Shown: positions 1 to 9,021 of the stretch, in pieces
Position numbering within the stretch: position 1 is the stretch's first letter
How the letters are laid out: every line of letters begins with the position of its first letter
NCBI RefSeq assembly: GCF_003591515.1
Contig: NZ_QZCG01000019.1
Span: 1 to 64,000 of the forward strand
DNA length: 64,000 bases
Source of the DNA: Paracoccus onubensis
GTDB lineage: Bacteria; Pseudomonadota; Alphaproteobacteria; Rhodobacterales; Rhodobacteraceae
Direction of reading: 5' to 3'
Notes under the pieces: generated by a model
Seen by the model: the letters and a program-made list of their open reading frames with translations, nothing else
What the model was told of the DNA's origin: nothing
The model's database searches: none
Position numbers and translations under genes: made by a program

Positions 1-93
1 GCTGACACCTATATCATCGCCCGAAAGCTAATAGGCCGATATGCAAAGATCCGTCGACTAAAAGCCAAACCGCCCGCATATCTCTTCAGTTAA
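1..93 (+). CDS. Possible 3' end of a gene cut by the window edge
   Basis: Reading frame 1 is open from the first base to a TAA at 91-93, giving about 30 residues rich in Arg and Lys near the end. The other two plus-strand frames stop within the first 30 bases. Base composition is more AT-rich than the neighbouring genes, and rare codons (ATA, CTA) occur. It could be the C-terminus of a laterally acquired gene lying to the left, or chance. No family can be named. Confidence 0.3.
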   Translation, partial: ADTYIIARKLIGRYAKIRRLKAKPPAYLFS

Positions 94-337
94 TAACCAC
101 AAATGTCAAAAAGCAAAGGAAACAAAACAACCGGAGCGCCAATCTCTTAGCGCTTTACCCAGCCGCCTGATCTCCTGAATTCGTCCTGGCAACCCAACCG
201 CTCTGGGCGGGATCACCGTCCCGAACCGCGTCTCCGCCGTCCGGTGAAGGGGTATCTACGGAGACTCGCCGGGGGGCGCAAGAGGATATTTTCAAAAAAT
301 GTCACGATTCTTCCGATAAATTTTTAATATATTGATA
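94..337. other. Non-coding stretch with a GC-rich hairpin block
   Basis: I see no supported gene here. An AT-rich segment (94-150) and a very AT-rich segment (290-365) flank a GC-rich block at about 160-285. The block contains CGGGA and TCCCG arms at 209-224. It also has GTCTCC near 230 facing GGAGAC near 260, so it could fold. What the block does is unknown. Confidence 0.5.
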
Positions 338-970
338 TTAATTGGTAATTTTTAATCCTTTTGCTCTACCTCGCCCCAATGGCCGCCGAATCGCAAGACG
401 CGCGCCCAGCAACAGCAGAATCACCAGCAGCCAGAATCCCGGCGTGACCGGGAACACTTTCAGCGCCCATATCCAGTGCAGCGCAACAAGCGGGCCAGCA
501 AGATAGACAAGCTTGTGCAGGTTCCGCCACGACTGCCCCCCCATTCTGCGAATCGAAAGATTGTTCGAGGTGACGGCAAGTGGAATCAGAATCAGCAACG
601 ACAGCATCCCGAAGATCAGATAGGGCCGCTTGACCACATCCTTCGCCATCTGGGACCAGAGGAATCCCATCTCCATGCTGATCCAGCTTGACACATGCAG
701 GACAGCATAGGTGAAACACAGCAATCCGATGGCACGGCGGAACTTCATCAGGCTTATCCCCGTAATCCGCAGCAACGGCGTCACCGCCAGCCCGCCGATC
801 AGGAAATAGAACGCCGTCTTCCCAAGCCGCCACTCGATATCCCGCACTGGATCGATTCCAAGATTCCCGGCAAAGGTATCAAAGATCAGCAAGGCCAGCG
901 GCAACAGCCCGGCCAGCCATACCGCCCAGACAGGCAATCGGCGCAAAAGATCGTTGAATCGTCGTTTCAT
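338..970 (-). CDS. msrQ: MsrQ, heme-binding membrane subunit of methionine sulfoxide reductase
   Basis: This 210-residue integral membrane protein of the ferric-reductase-like fold passes electrons from the quinone pool or flavin to periplasmic MsrP, which repairs oxidised methionine. About six hydrophobic segments are visible. Conserved histidines lie in the third and fifth (near YAVLHVSSW and NLHKLVYL) and are probable heme ligands. The chosen ATG (968-970) overlaps the msrP stop in a TGATG junction, which is strong evidence for translational coupling. A longer in-frame start inside msrP was rejected. The assignment rests on membrane pattern plus the adjacent msrP. Confidence 0.93.
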   Translation of the reverse strand: MKRRFNDLLRRLPVWAVWLAGLLPLALLIFDTFAGNLGIDPVRDIEWRLGKTAFYFLIGGLAVTPLLRITGISLMKFRRAIGLLCFTYAVLHVSSWISMEMGFLWSQMAKDVVKRPYLIFGMLSLLILIPLAVTSNNLSIRRMGGQSWRNLHKLVYLAGPLVALHWIWALKVFPVTPGFWLLVILLLLGARLAIRRPLGRGRAKGLKITN

Positions 971-1866
971 CAGTAGTTCTTCGCCAGATCCATCCCGGCA
1001 TAAAGCGAGGCAACCTGTTCGCCATAGCCGTTGAACTTCAGCGTTTCCTGCCGCCCGCCGAACAGTCCGCCACCGATCCGACGCTCGGTCGCCTGGGACC
1101 AGCGGGGATGATCGACCTCGGGATTCACATTGGCGTAAAAGCCGTATTCCGAAGCCTGCATCTTCTGCCAGGTACAGACAGGCTGCTTGTCCGTCAGGGT
1201 GATCCTGACGATCGACTTGATCGATTTGAACCCGTATTTCCACGGCACGACCAGCCGGATCGGCGCGCCGTTCTGATTGGGCAGCGGATCGGAATACAGC
1301 CCCGTCGCAAGAATCGCCAACGGGTGCATCGCCTCATCCAGACGCAGCCCCTCGCGATAGGGCCAGTCCAGGATCGGATAGCTTTGACCCCGCATCTCTT
1401 CGGGGCGGTTCAGCGTCTCGAAAGCGACATACTTGGCCGAGGACTGAACACCGGCCTTGTTCAGAACCGACGACAGGGGCACACCGATCCACGGAATGAC
1501 CATCGACCACGCCTCGACGCAGCGCAGACGGTAAATCCGCTCTTCCAGGGCATTATCCGGGGCGAGGTCTTCGACCCCGTAGCTGCCAGGACGTTCGGCC
1601 AGCCCGTCGATCTGCACCGACCAGGGATCGGTGGTCATGGCCGCCGCATATCTGACAGGATCCTCTTTCCCGGTGCCGAATTCGTAGAAATTGTTGTAAT
1701 TGGTGATCTCTTCCAGACTGTTCGGTTTTTCGTCGGTCGAGAACGAAGACGGCTTACCCGTCAGGGCCACTGCCGGAGATGCGGCCAGCGCCGCGCCTGC
1801 CGCGATGAAATTGCGCCGGTTCAACCAATCGGCCTTGGGAGTAACGTCAGACCAGTTAAGTTTCAT
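970..1866 (-). CDS. msrP: MsrP, periplasmic protein-methionine-sulfoxide reductase, molybdopterin subunit
   Basis: This 298-residue protein is the catalytic subunit of the MsrPQ envelope repair system and reduces Met-O in exported proteins. A twin-arginine signal is visible (Arg17-Arg18 followed by a hydrophobic Ala-rich run), as expected for a molybdenum-cofactor enzyme folded before export. Cys116, in the RLRCVEAWS motif, is the expected molybdenum ligand. The start at 1866 was chosen because a GGAG sits 7 bases upstream and the Tat signal begins shortly after. An upstream ATG adds only an unlikely leader. The gene forms a two-gene operon with msrQ and is divergent from the DUF302 gene. Confidence 0.95.
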   Translation of the reverse strand: MKLNWSDVTPKADWLNRRNFIAAGAALAASPAVALTGKPSSFSTDEKPNSLEEITNYNNFYEFGTGKEDPVRYAAAMTTDPWSVQIDGLAERPGSYGVEDLAPDNALEERIYRLRCVEAWSMVIPWIGVPLSSVLNKAGVQSSAKYVAFETLNRPEEMRGQSYPILDWPYREGLRLDEAMHPLAILATGLYSDPLPNQNGAPIRLVVPWKYGFKSIKSIVRITLTDKQPVCTWQKMQASEYGFYANVNPEVDHPRWSQATERRIGGGLFGGRQETLKFNGYGEQVASLYAGMDLAKNY

Positions 1867-1941
1867 ATCCACTCTCCGATATATCTTGCCCGCCGGGGCG
1901 GGCTGACCCATCATCGCACAGTCATGACGATGGAGGCCAAG

Positions 1942-2400
1942 ATGCGTTTCACAATCGCTTTACTTTTCGGCTGCGCGGGGCTGGGCGTTACAGCCAGTGC
2001 CGATGACATTCCGGTGATCCCTCCCGTCACGCATCAGGTCGATGGTGAATTCGACGATATCGCCTTCAGCGTCGAGAATGCGATCATCAATGCAGGGCTG
2101 GTCATCGAAAACCGCAGCCATGTGGGCGATATGCTGGCCCGCACCAAGGAGGATGTCGGCGGATCCAAGGATATCTACACGAATGCCGAGATCTTCACCT
2201 TCTGCTCGGCCACGGTTTCGCGACAGATGATGGAGGCCGATCCGGCGAATATCCAGTTCTGCCCCTATTCCATCTTTCTGTACGAAACACCGGACGCACC
2301 GGGCAGGATCACCGTGGGCCATCCCTCCTATGGCGGCTCGGCGGCGCCCGCGCAGGAGATGCTGGACGGGATTCTTGCGGATGCATTGATGCTGGAATAG
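1942..2400 (+). CDS. Secreted DUF302-family protein
   Basis: This 152-residue protein has a clear signal peptide (about residues 1-20, ending in Ala). The rest resembles the DUF302 fold: a conserved VENAIINAGLVIENRSHVG-type helix near the start, then a Cys-containing strand region and a PYSIFLYE segment. The biochemical role of DUF302 is unknown. The ATG at 1942 has GGAGG five bases upstream; two further in-frame ATGs at 1924 and 1930 are less well placed. It lies five bases before a lipase-like gene, so the two are probably co-transcribed. Confidence 0.8.
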   Translation: MRFTIALLFGCAGLGVTASADDIPVIPPVTHQVDGEFDDIAFSVENAIINAGLVIENRSHVGDMLARTKEDVGGSKDIYTNAEIFTFCSATVSRQMMEADPANIQFCPYSIFLYETPDAPGRITVGHPSYGGSAAPAQEMLDGILADALMLE

Positions 2401-2404
2401 CTCC

Positions 2405-3127
2405 ATGCTCAGGCTGCTGTTCCTTTTTCTGCTGTTGCCGGCGCAGGTCATGGCCGGTGAATGCGTCGTCCTGCTACACGGTCTCGCACGGACCGACGGG
2501 TCTCTGGCGGTGATGGAGCATGTGCTTGAACGTGAATCCTATCAGGTCGTCAGCAAGTCATATCCGTCCACCGACAAACCGATAGAGGATCTGCTTGCCT
2601 ATGTCGGCGACGCGGTTGCCGAATGCGACAGCACACCGATCAACTTCGTCACCCATTCCATGGGCGGGATATTGCTGCGGGGATGGCTGCGCGATCATCG
2701 GCCCGCCGATCTGGGCAGAACCGTCATGCTGGCTCCGCCCAACCGGGGGTCCGAGGTCACCGATACTTTCGGCGATCTTGCGATCTACGAATATCTGAAC
2801 GGCCCCGCAGGTCAGCAACTTGGCACAGAGCCGGACAGCGTGCCGAACCGCCTGCCTGCCGCTGGTTTCGAACTGGGCATCATCGCCGGAGACAGGACGC
2901 TGAATCCGATCCTGTCGACCAGCTTCAACGGCCCGAATGACGGCAAGGTGTCTGTCGAAAGCACGAAGCTGAACGGGATGAGCGATCATATCACTCTGCA
3001 TGCCACCCACACATTCATGATGAACAATCCGGTTGTGATCGCGCAGACGCTGCTTTTCCTGCGCAACGGACAATTCGACCACGATCTGACGACCGCGGAA
3101 GCCGTCAGAATGGTTTTCGGCAAATGA
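2405..3127 (+). CDS. Secreted alpha/beta-hydrolase, lipase-like
   Basis: This 240-residue protein begins with a strongly hydrophobic signal peptide (about 1-17). The mature part has the hallmarks of a lipase or esterase: VVLLHGL at 21-27 as oxyanion-side motif, a nucleophile elbow THSMGG with Ser85, and a late His in HATHTF as probable catalytic base. The substrate is not evident. The start lies four bases after the DUF302 stop, suggesting an operon. It is similar in layout to small PGAP1/lipase-class-2-like hydrolases, but I cannot assign a subfamily. Confidence 0.85.
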   Translation: MLRLLFLFLLLPAQVMAGECVVLLHGLARTDGSLAVMEHVLERESYQVVSKSYPSTDKPIEDLLAYVGDAVAECDSTPINFVTHSMGGILLRGWLRDHRPADLGRTVMLAPPNRGSEVTDTFGDLAIYEYLNGPAGQQLGTEPDSVPNRLPAAGFELGIIAGDRTLNPILSTSFNGPNDGKVSVESTKLNGMSDHITLHATHTFMMNNPVVIAQTLLFLRNGQFDHDLTTAEAVRMVFGK

Positions 3128-3323
3128 TCCGTGCCGGGGCAGGTTTCTGAAATTGCCAATCCGCTCCACCAGAGCATTTCCGGATGGCATATCTTCGGTA
3201 TCCAGTGGTAAATGGGAGGCTGATAACCGTGTAAACCGCCATTCGCCGATCAGACCCGGCGTTTTGTCGTCGCCTGAAAAATCCGCGATGGATATTCAAC
3301 ACGACCAAAATGAGAGTTCTGTA

Positions 3324-3626
3324 ATGAGAAAACAATTTTCAGTCACAATCGTCATGCTGCAACTGCTCGGTGCCTGCGCCGCTCCGCTCGGCGTGACCGG
3401 CAAAGCGAAAGGCCCCTCTGATGACGAGGGCCTGCCCCAAACCGTAATTCAATTGGCGGCGCCGAACCAGAACGTGTATTCCGCGCGCCTGCAACCGGAC
3501 GGACGCTATTGGTACGAGTATCATGGGCCGGTGGAAACGACATTGCTGCCGCTTCTGACCGTCGATGGAAAGCGCATCTGCGGCGAGGCCGGAGCAGGAG
3601 AGACAACGCCGGGCTATGCGACATAG
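3324..3626 (+). CDS. Small hypothetical lipoprotein
   Basis: This 100-residue product starts with a basic, hydrophobic signal followed by LLGAC, a plausible lipobox with Cys18 as lipid attachment site. The mature part has no family that I recognise. It contains a Tyr-rich stretch (RYWYEYHG) and one later Cys. The start ATG at 3324 was chosen because the signal peptide begins exactly there; upstream in-frame ATGs would bury it. The 196-base gap before it suggests its own transcription. Confidence 0.65.
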   Translation: MRKQFSVTIVMLQLLGACAAPLGVTGKAKGPSDDEGLPQTVIQLAAPNQNVYSARLQPDGRYWYEYHGPVETTLLPLLTVDGKRICGEAGAGETTPGYAT

Positions 3627-3676
3627 GCGCGGCGGATTTCATTCCTTCGGACAATAGCTGCCCTGCTCGCAAGATA

Positions 3677-3729
3677 GCCGAATTCCCGATGCCAAAGCGA
3701 ATTCGGCAGGTTTCGTCGGAAACCTGCCG
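3677..3729. terminator. Paired stem-loops between convergent genes
   Basis: Two inverted repeats are visible. A 9-bp repeat (3677-3685 with 3699-3707) overlaps a stronger 11-bp perfect stem (3704-3714 with 3719-3729, four-base loop GTCG). They lie between the lipoprotein gene ending at 3626 and the L,D-transpeptidase gene ending at 3744 from the other strand. Neither has a T-run, so this is a 3'-end hairpin rather than a classic intrinsic terminator. Confidence 0.5.
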
Positions 3730-3743
3730 GGTCGCCTGGAATG

Positions 3744-4409
3744 TCAGCTGACGGCGCCGAGCGACTCCTCGGCCGGGTAGAGAACCGCCGTCGCCTCCAG
3801 TTCGACCTGATCGTAAAGCTCATTGATATGCGGCATGACCATGCGCACGCAGCCCGAACTGGCCCGCGTACCGATAGAGCGCGGATATGGCGTGCCATGT
3901 ATCCGAAGATAGGTATCGCGATCACCGACATAGAGATACAGGGCGCGTGACCCAAGCGCATTCAATGGCCCCGGCTCCATTCCGTCCGCGAATTCCGCAT
4001 AAATCTCCGGCTCGCGCTCGATCATGCTTTGCGTCGGCGTCCAGTGCGGCCACCGGACCTTGCGCCGGATCGTGTAGGTTCCCGGCTCGTACAGACCGCC
4101 CCTGCCGATGGCCACGCCGTAACGCATGGCCAGACCATTATCCTTGATATGATAAAGGTACCGGGCCACCGCATCCACATGGATATCGCCGGGCACCAGC
4201 CCGTCATTCGCTTCCACCAGAACCGGAAGAAACCGCTGATTGAGATCCCAGGGATTCGAGGTCCTCAGGTCGAAGAATGGCGGCGTTACCTCTGCGTCCC
4301 AAGCCGCCTTTTGTGCCTCATCTGGCCATTCACTCGCGTACAAAGGGGCGGAAACAGGCGCCGAAAAAAGCGCCGCCGCGGTTACAATAAAATGGCGTCG
4401 TGCCAGCAT
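3744..4409 (-). CDS. L,D-transpeptidase (YkuD family), exported
   Basis: This 221-residue protein carries an N-terminal signal peptide (about 1-26) and a YkuD catalytic domain. His171 begins the HGTPYPRSIG segment, and Cys187 lies in the SSGCVRM motif, the expected acylating nucleophile. Such enzymes make 3-3 peptidoglycan cross-links or attach proteins to peptidoglycan in the periplasm. An RR pair at 4-5 is not in a convincing Tat context. A second YkuD protein occurs at 36115, with a lipoprotein signal instead. Which of the two reactions it performs cannot be read from sequence. Confidence 0.92.
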   Translation of the reverse strand: MLARRHFIVTAAALFSAPVSAPLYASEWPDEAQKAAWDAEVTPPFFDLRTSNPWDLNQRFLPVLVEANDGLVPGDIHVDAVARYLYHIKDNGLAMRYGVAIGRGGLYEPGTYTIRRKVRWPHWTPTQSMIEREPEIYAEFADGMEPGPLNALGSRALYLYVGDRDTYLRIHGTPYPRSIGTRASSGCVRMVMPHINELYDQVELEATAVLYPAEESLGAVS

Positions 4410-4584
4410 GAACGATCCTTTCTTACCCCGGGAATTGTCAGCTTCGGTAAATTCCCAAGCATGGGTTTCGTGGCGCTTTCACCATATCATGCTGCAAATT
4501 CATGGCATTAAAACTAAATGTGAGACCGGGCAGCGTCAGGCCCGCCTCATCTGGATCGCCCCGGCGCAAACAGCATCCGCGTCC

Positions 4585-6618
4585 CTAACCGGCCCCGGTG
4601 ATCTCTTCCAGAAACGCCGCACCGAAGCGTTCCAGCCTTGCGTCGTCCAGATGACGGCCAAGCGCGGCCGGATCGGTCGGTTGCTGCTCGGCGATCCTGC
4701 GAATCTGCGCGGTCGAGCATGACAAGGGCTTCGCTGTCCCGTCCTCTCCGCGCATCAGCCGGTTCTGCGCCTCCAGCAGACGGTCGAACAATGCGCCGGC
4801 AGGCCGCCCCGCCAAAGCGCGGCGATGGGGATGTATCCGGGGCTGATCTCCGGCGATCACCGACAAGAATTCGCGCCCGTAACTTTCCAGCTTCCTGGCG
4901 CCCACCCCGTTCACCTGCGCCATCTCATCCAGATTGCCGGGGCGGCGCTCGGCCATCTCGATCAGGGTGCGGTCGGGGAAAATGACATAGGCGGGCACCC
5001 GCGCCGCCTCTGCCAATGCCCGCCGCCTGGCCTTGAGGGCGGACAAAAGCGGTTCATCCTCTTCCGCAACCTGGGTGCGGATGACATTGGCGGATTTGGC
5101 CCGCAGCGTCGTGTCATGGCGCAATGTCACGCCTGTTTCGCCACGCAACACCGGATGGGCGGCATCGGTCAGATGCAGCGCGCCGTGACGTGCAGGATCG
5201 GGCCGGCAGAGATCCAGCCCCATCATCTGCCGGAAAATCGCCTGCCACTGCCCCCGGCTGTGATCGCGGCCAACGCCGAAAGTCGGCAGTTGGTCATGGC
5301 CCCGGGCGCGGATCTTGTCGGTCGTGTTGCCGGTCAGGATATCGATCAGATGCCCGGCCCCGAACCATTCGCCGGTCCGCACGATCGCCGACAGGGCCTT
5401 GCGCACCGATTGCGTGCCGTCGAACAGTTTCGGCGGGTTCTCGCACAGGTCACAATTGCCGCAATCCCCGGTTTCCTCACCGAAATAGGTCAGCAGACGT
5501 TTCCGACGGCACCCCGTCGCCTCGGCCAGTCCCAGCAGGGCATTCAGCCGCGTATGATCCGCGCCCTTGCGCGCCGCCTCGGCCAGCCCTTCATCCACCT
5601 GCATGCGGCGGAACCGGATGTCGTCAGGGCCGTATAGCGTCAGTGTCTCCGCCGGATCGCCATCGCGGCCCGCCCGCCCGATCTCCTGATAATAGGACTC
5701 GATGCTTTTCGGCAGATCGGCATGCAGAACCCAGCGGATATCCGGCTTGTCGATTCCCATGCCAAAGGCCACCGTCGCGACCACGATCAGGCCGTCCTCG
5801 CGTTGAAACCGCCCCTCGACCTCACGCCGCGCCTCCGCCTCCATCCCGCCATGATAGGCCACGGCGCTGTGACCGGCTTCGGCAAGGGCAGCGGCAAGCG
5901 TCTCGGTCCGCGCGCGGCTGGCGCAATAGACGATACCCGATTGCCCGCGCCGGGCGGCAACGAAGGCCAGAACCTGCTTGCGTGGGCTGTCCTTGGGCTG
6001 AAACGCCAGCCGGATATTGGGGCGGTCGAAACCGCGCAGAAAGGTGACGGGCTGCCTTCCATCGAACAGACGGCTGACGATCTCGGCCCGGGTCTCGGCA
6101 TCGGCGGTCGCGGTAAATGCGCCCAGCGGCACGTCAAGGCTGCGCTTCAACTCTCCGATGCGCAGGTAATCGGGGCGGAAATCATGACCCCACTGGCTGA
6201 CGCAATGCGCCTCATCCACGGCAATCGCGGTCACGCCCGCGCGGCGCAGCAGATTCACCGTCCCGCCAGAGGCCAGCCGCTCGGGCGCCATATAAAGGAT
6301 TTTCAGCCCGCCCTGCGCCAATGCCTCGAATACCGCATCGGTTTCGTCCTGTGTATTCCCGCTGGTCAGCGCCCCCGCCGCCACCCCGGCCTCGCGCAGC
6401 GCCCGCACCTGATCCCGCATCAGGGCAATCAGCGGTGAAATCACCACCGTCACGCCGCCGCGCATCACGGCAGGCAGTTGATAGCACAGGGATTTGCCGC
6501 CCCCCGTGGGCATGATCGCCAGCACATCCCGGCCATCGGAAACCGCCTCGACAATCTCTTGCTGGCCGGGGCGGAAGCCGTCAAAGCCCCAGATTTGCCG
6601 TAAAAGCGCCGTTGGCAT
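4585..6618 (-). CDS. recQ: ATP-dependent DNA helicase RecQ
   Basis: This 677-residue superfamily 2 helicase unwinds DNA during repair and at stalled forks. Domains in order: helicase core with Walker A TGGGKS (38-43), a DEAH box in VDEAHC near 137, a QxxGRAGRDG motif near 315, and a RecQ zinc-binding region with the CGNCDLC cluster near 390. A winged-helix region follows, then one HRDC domain near 510-590. Length fits bacterial RecQ with a short C-terminal extension. The ATG at 6618 overlaps the yggT stop as TGATG; a GTG one codon earlier is the alternative. It is probably co-transcribed with yggT. Confidence 0.97.
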   Translation of the reverse strand: MPTALLRQIWGFDGFRPGQQEIVEAVSDGRDVLAIMPTGGGKSLCYQLPAVMRGGVTVVISPLIALMRDQVRALREAGVAAGALTSGNTQDETDAVFEALAQGGLKILYMAPERLASGGTVNLLRRAGVTAIAVDEAHCVSQWGHDFRPDYLRIGELKRSLDVPLGAFTATADAETRAEIVSRLFDGRQPVTFLRGFDRPNIRLAFQPKDSPRKQVLAFVAARRGQSGIVYCASRARTETLAAALAEAGHSAVAYHGGMEAEARREVEGRFQREDGLIVVATVAFGMGIDKPDIRWVLHADLPKSIESYYQEIGRAGRDGDPAETLTLYGPDDIRFRRMQVDEGLAEAARKGADHTRLNALLGLAEATGCRRKRLLTYFGEETGDCGNCDLCENPPKLFDGTQSVRKALSAIVRTGEWFGAGHLIDILTGNTTDKIRARGHDQLPTFGVGRDHSRGQWQAIFRQMMGLDLCRPDPARHGALHLTDAAHPVLRGETGVTLRHDTTLRAKSANVIRTQVAEEDEPLLSALKARRRALAEAARVPAYVIFPDRTLIEMAERRPGNLDEMAQVNGVGARKLESYGREFLSVIAGDQPRIHPHRRALAGRPAGALFDRLLEAQNRLMRGEDGTAKPLSCSTAQIRRIAEQQPTDPAALGRHLDDARLERFGAAFLEEITGAG

Positions 6619-6911
6619 CACATGCCGTAGAAGAAGCCCGCATTATTCGCCAGGGCCTGCTGAAGAATGAGGATGATGACGAACACCACCAGAGGCGCAA
6701 GATCCAGCCCCCCGGTATTTGGCAACATATTCCGGATCGGGCGATAGATCGGCTCAAGCAGCCGGGACAACCCGTCCCAGATCGATGCGACCAGCGGCTG
6801 CCGCAGATTCAGCACCTGAAAATTGATCAGCCACGACATGATGATATGGACGATCATGATGAACCACAGCAGATTAAGGATCGTCATCAAGGCGTAATGC
6901 AGCGTTCCCAT
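6618..6911 (-). CDS. YggT family membrane protein
   Basis: This 97-residue protein has two long hydrophobic segments (about 8-30 and 68-90). Between them lies the family-typical stretch with LLEPIYRPIRNMLP. YggT proteins are linked to envelope and osmotic functions, but the biochemical role is not established. The second of two adjacent ATGs (6911) was chosen because the GAGGA ribosome-binding site is then correctly spaced. It overlaps recQ by one base. Confidence 0.9.
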   Translation of the reverse strand: MGTLHYALMTILNLLWFIMIVHIIMSWLINFQVLNLRQPLVASIWDGLSRLLEPIYRPIRNMLPNTGGLDLAPLVVFVIILILQQALANNAGFFYGM

Positions 6912-7045
6912 CATTTCCTCTTCGTAGCGATTGCGTCCTGTATGACCTTGCGAATCGCCGTATGCAACCCGAATGCCGCAGCGTTCACCTTGACGTCCGC
7001 GTGACTTCCGGCCACCCCTGTTCCGAACCGGAAAAAGGACGGCCA

Positions 7046-7606
7046 ATGTATCCGTGGATCAGATTTGCCAAGGAAATGTTGAAATTTCGTAACCAGCCGC
7101 TTCTCAGTCCGACTGACGCGCATGTTTCGACCCATATCTGCTGGCCCTGGGATCTCGATCCATGGATCGAGTTGAACAATGGCCGGACGCTGACGCTTTA
7201 CGATCTGGGCCGGATTCCGATGGCGATGCGCTGCGGGTTGATAAAATTGCTGAAAGAGAAGCACTGGGGAATCACGATCGCGGGAAACTCGACCCGCTAC
7301 CGCCGCCGCGTCCGCGTGTTCGACCGTTTCACCATGGTGTCGCGCATGATCGGCTGGGATCATCGGTTCATCTATATGGACCAGACCATCTGGCGCGGCG
7401 GCCATTGCTGCAATCAGGTGCTGATCCGCTCGGCGGTCACCTCTGCTGATGGCATGGTGCCGCCGGCCAAGGTCATGGAAGCACTTGGCCATGAAGCCGA
7501 AAGCCCGCCGCTGCCCGAATGGGTCGCAGCATGGATTCAGGCGGACGCGGCCCGTCCCTGGCCCCCGGAGCTTCCAGCAGAGGTAAAACAACCCTTGCCA
7601 GCCTGA
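7046..7606 (+). CDS. Thioesterase-like protein (hot-dog fold, THEM6-type)
   Basis: This 186-residue protein is related to the thioesterase family that includes eukaryotic THEM6-like proteins. The central part shows the typical DLDPWIELNNGRTLTLYDLGR pattern, where an Asn sits at the hot-dog active-site loop, followed by RRRVRVFDRF and MDQTIWR strands. It probably hydrolyses or binds acyl-CoA, substrate unknown. The start at 7046 is supported by AAGGAC upstream. It is divergent from yggT, with 134 bases between the start codons. The final codons lie 44 bases before the MFS gene. Confidence 0.75.
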   Translation: MYPWIRFAKEMLKFRNQPLLSPTDAHVSTHICWPWDLDPWIELNNGRTLTLYDLGRIPMAMRCGLIKLLKEKHWGITIAGNSTRYRRRVRVFDRFTMVSRMIGWDHRFIYMDQTIWRGGHCCNQVLIRSAVTSADGMVPPAKVMEALGHEAESPPLPEWVAAWIQADAARPWPPELPAEVKQPLPA

Positions 7607-7650
7607 CCCGGCTCGGGCCTTATATGCGCGAACCGGATGAAGGATATGAC

Positions 7651-9021
7651 ATGAGCCGCAAGCGCATCTGGGGCTGGTGGTTTTTCGACTGGGCAAGCCA
7701 GCCCTATCATACGCTGCTGGTCACCTTCATCTTCTCGATCTATTTCGCCGAGGTCGCCAAGACGCATTTCATCCGGCTCGGGGACGATGCAGCGATTGCG
7801 GGCGCGAATGCGCAGGCGCTCTGGGGCTACGGCCTCGCGGCGGCAGGTGCTGTCATCGCGGTATTCGCGCCGGTCCTTGGCGCGGTCGCGGATACATCCG
7901 GCAGGAAAATGCCATGGATCTGGCTGTTCTCGGCCTTCTATGTCACCGGAGCTGCCGGGCTGTGGTATCTGACGCCTCAGCACCCGCCGCTGCTTCAGGC
8001 GGTGGCGCTGTTCAGCATCGGCATGATCGGGCTTGAATTTGCCACCATCTTCACCAACGCCATGCTGCCCGGCCTTGCCCCGCGCGATGAAATCGGCAGG
8101 CTGTCCGGCACTGGCTTTGCTTTCGGTTATCTCGGCGGCGTAGTCGCGCTGGCCCTGATGCTGGCGCTGTTCGCCGAAACGCCCAGCGGCAAGACGCTGG
8201 CCGGACTGGAACCGCTCTTCGGTCTTGATCCAGCGCAGCGCGAAGGCACGCGCTTTGTCGGACCGTTCACCGCGATCTGGTTCATCCTGTTCATGATGCC
8301 GTTCTTCCTGTGGGTCAGGGAACCGCGCGGCCCCCGTCGCCCGGTCAGGATCGGCGCAGCCTTGCGGGATCTGTGGGCCCTGATCCGCAGCCTGCGCCAC
8401 CGGCGCAGCCTTGCAAGCTGGCTGGCCTCGTCGATGCTGTCGCGGGACGCCCTGAACGCTCTATACGGGTTCGGAGGCATCTACGCAGGCACGGTCCTGG
8501 GCTGGCCGGTCTTTCTGGCGGGCATTTTCGGCGTGGTCAGCGCGATATCCGCCGCCATCATCAGTTGGCTGGGCGGCATGGCCGACAGCCGCTTTGGTCC
8601 GAAACCGGTCATCATCGCCTGTACATTGGTGCTGATCGCGGTTTGCGTCACCATTGTCGGGATGGACCGCGAAACGCTGTTGGGCATATCCCTGCCGACA
8701 ACGCCGGTCCTTGGCAGCCTGTATCCGCCGGACCTGATCTTCTTTGCCTGCGGCGCTCTGATCGGCGGGGCCGGAGGCGCATTGCAGGCCGCCAGCCGCA
8801 CGATGATGGTCCGCCACACCACGCCCGAACGCGCGACCGAGGGTTTCGGGCTTTATGCCCTGTCCGGCAAGGCCACCGCGTTCCTTGCCCCGTTCCTGAT
8901 CGCATTGGTGACCGACATGTCCGGAAATCAGCGTATCGGCATCTCTCCCGTGATCTTGATATTTCTTCTGGCGCTTGTTCTGCTACTCTGGGTCAAACCG
9001 GAAGGAGAGGGACAGCAGTGA
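7651..9021 (+). CDS. UMF1-type MFS transporter (Atg22-like)
   Basis: This 456-residue integral membrane protein has about 12 hydrophobic segments. The opening WGWWFFDWASQPYHTLL is characteristic of the UMF1/Atg22-like MFS family, fungal members of which export amino acids from vacuoles. The substrate in bacteria is unknown. ATG at 7651 has AAGGA seven bases upstream. Its stop overlaps the GTG of mepA (GTGA), so the two genes are translationally coupled. Confidence 0.9.
   Translation: MSRKRIWGWWFFDWASQPYHTLLVTFIFSIYFAEVAKTHFIRLGDDAAIAGANAQALWGYGLAAAGAVIAVFAPVLGAVADTSGRKMPWIWLFSAFYVTGAAGLWYLTPQHPPLLQAVALFSIGMIGLEFATIFTNAMLPGLAPRDEIGRLSGTGFAFGYLGGVVALALMLALFAETPSGKTLAGLEPLFGLDPAQREGTRFVGPFTAIWFILFMMPFFLWVREPRGPRRPVRIGAALRDLWALIRSLRHRRSLASWLASSMLSRDALNALYGFGGIYAGTVLGWPVFLAGIFGVVSAISAAIISWLGGMADSRFGPKPVIIACTLVLIAVCVTIVGMDRETLLGISLPTTPVLGSLYPPDLIFFACGALIGGAGGALQAASRTMMVRHTTPERATEGFGLYALSGKATAFLAPFLIALVTDMSGNQRIGISPVILIFLLALVLLLWVKPEGEGQQ

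Noticed and set aside
338..1243. 301-residue version of MsrQ
   Set aside because: The N-terminal 91 residues are the antisense-like overlap inside msrP; the ATG at 970 fits TGATG coupling and MsrQ length.
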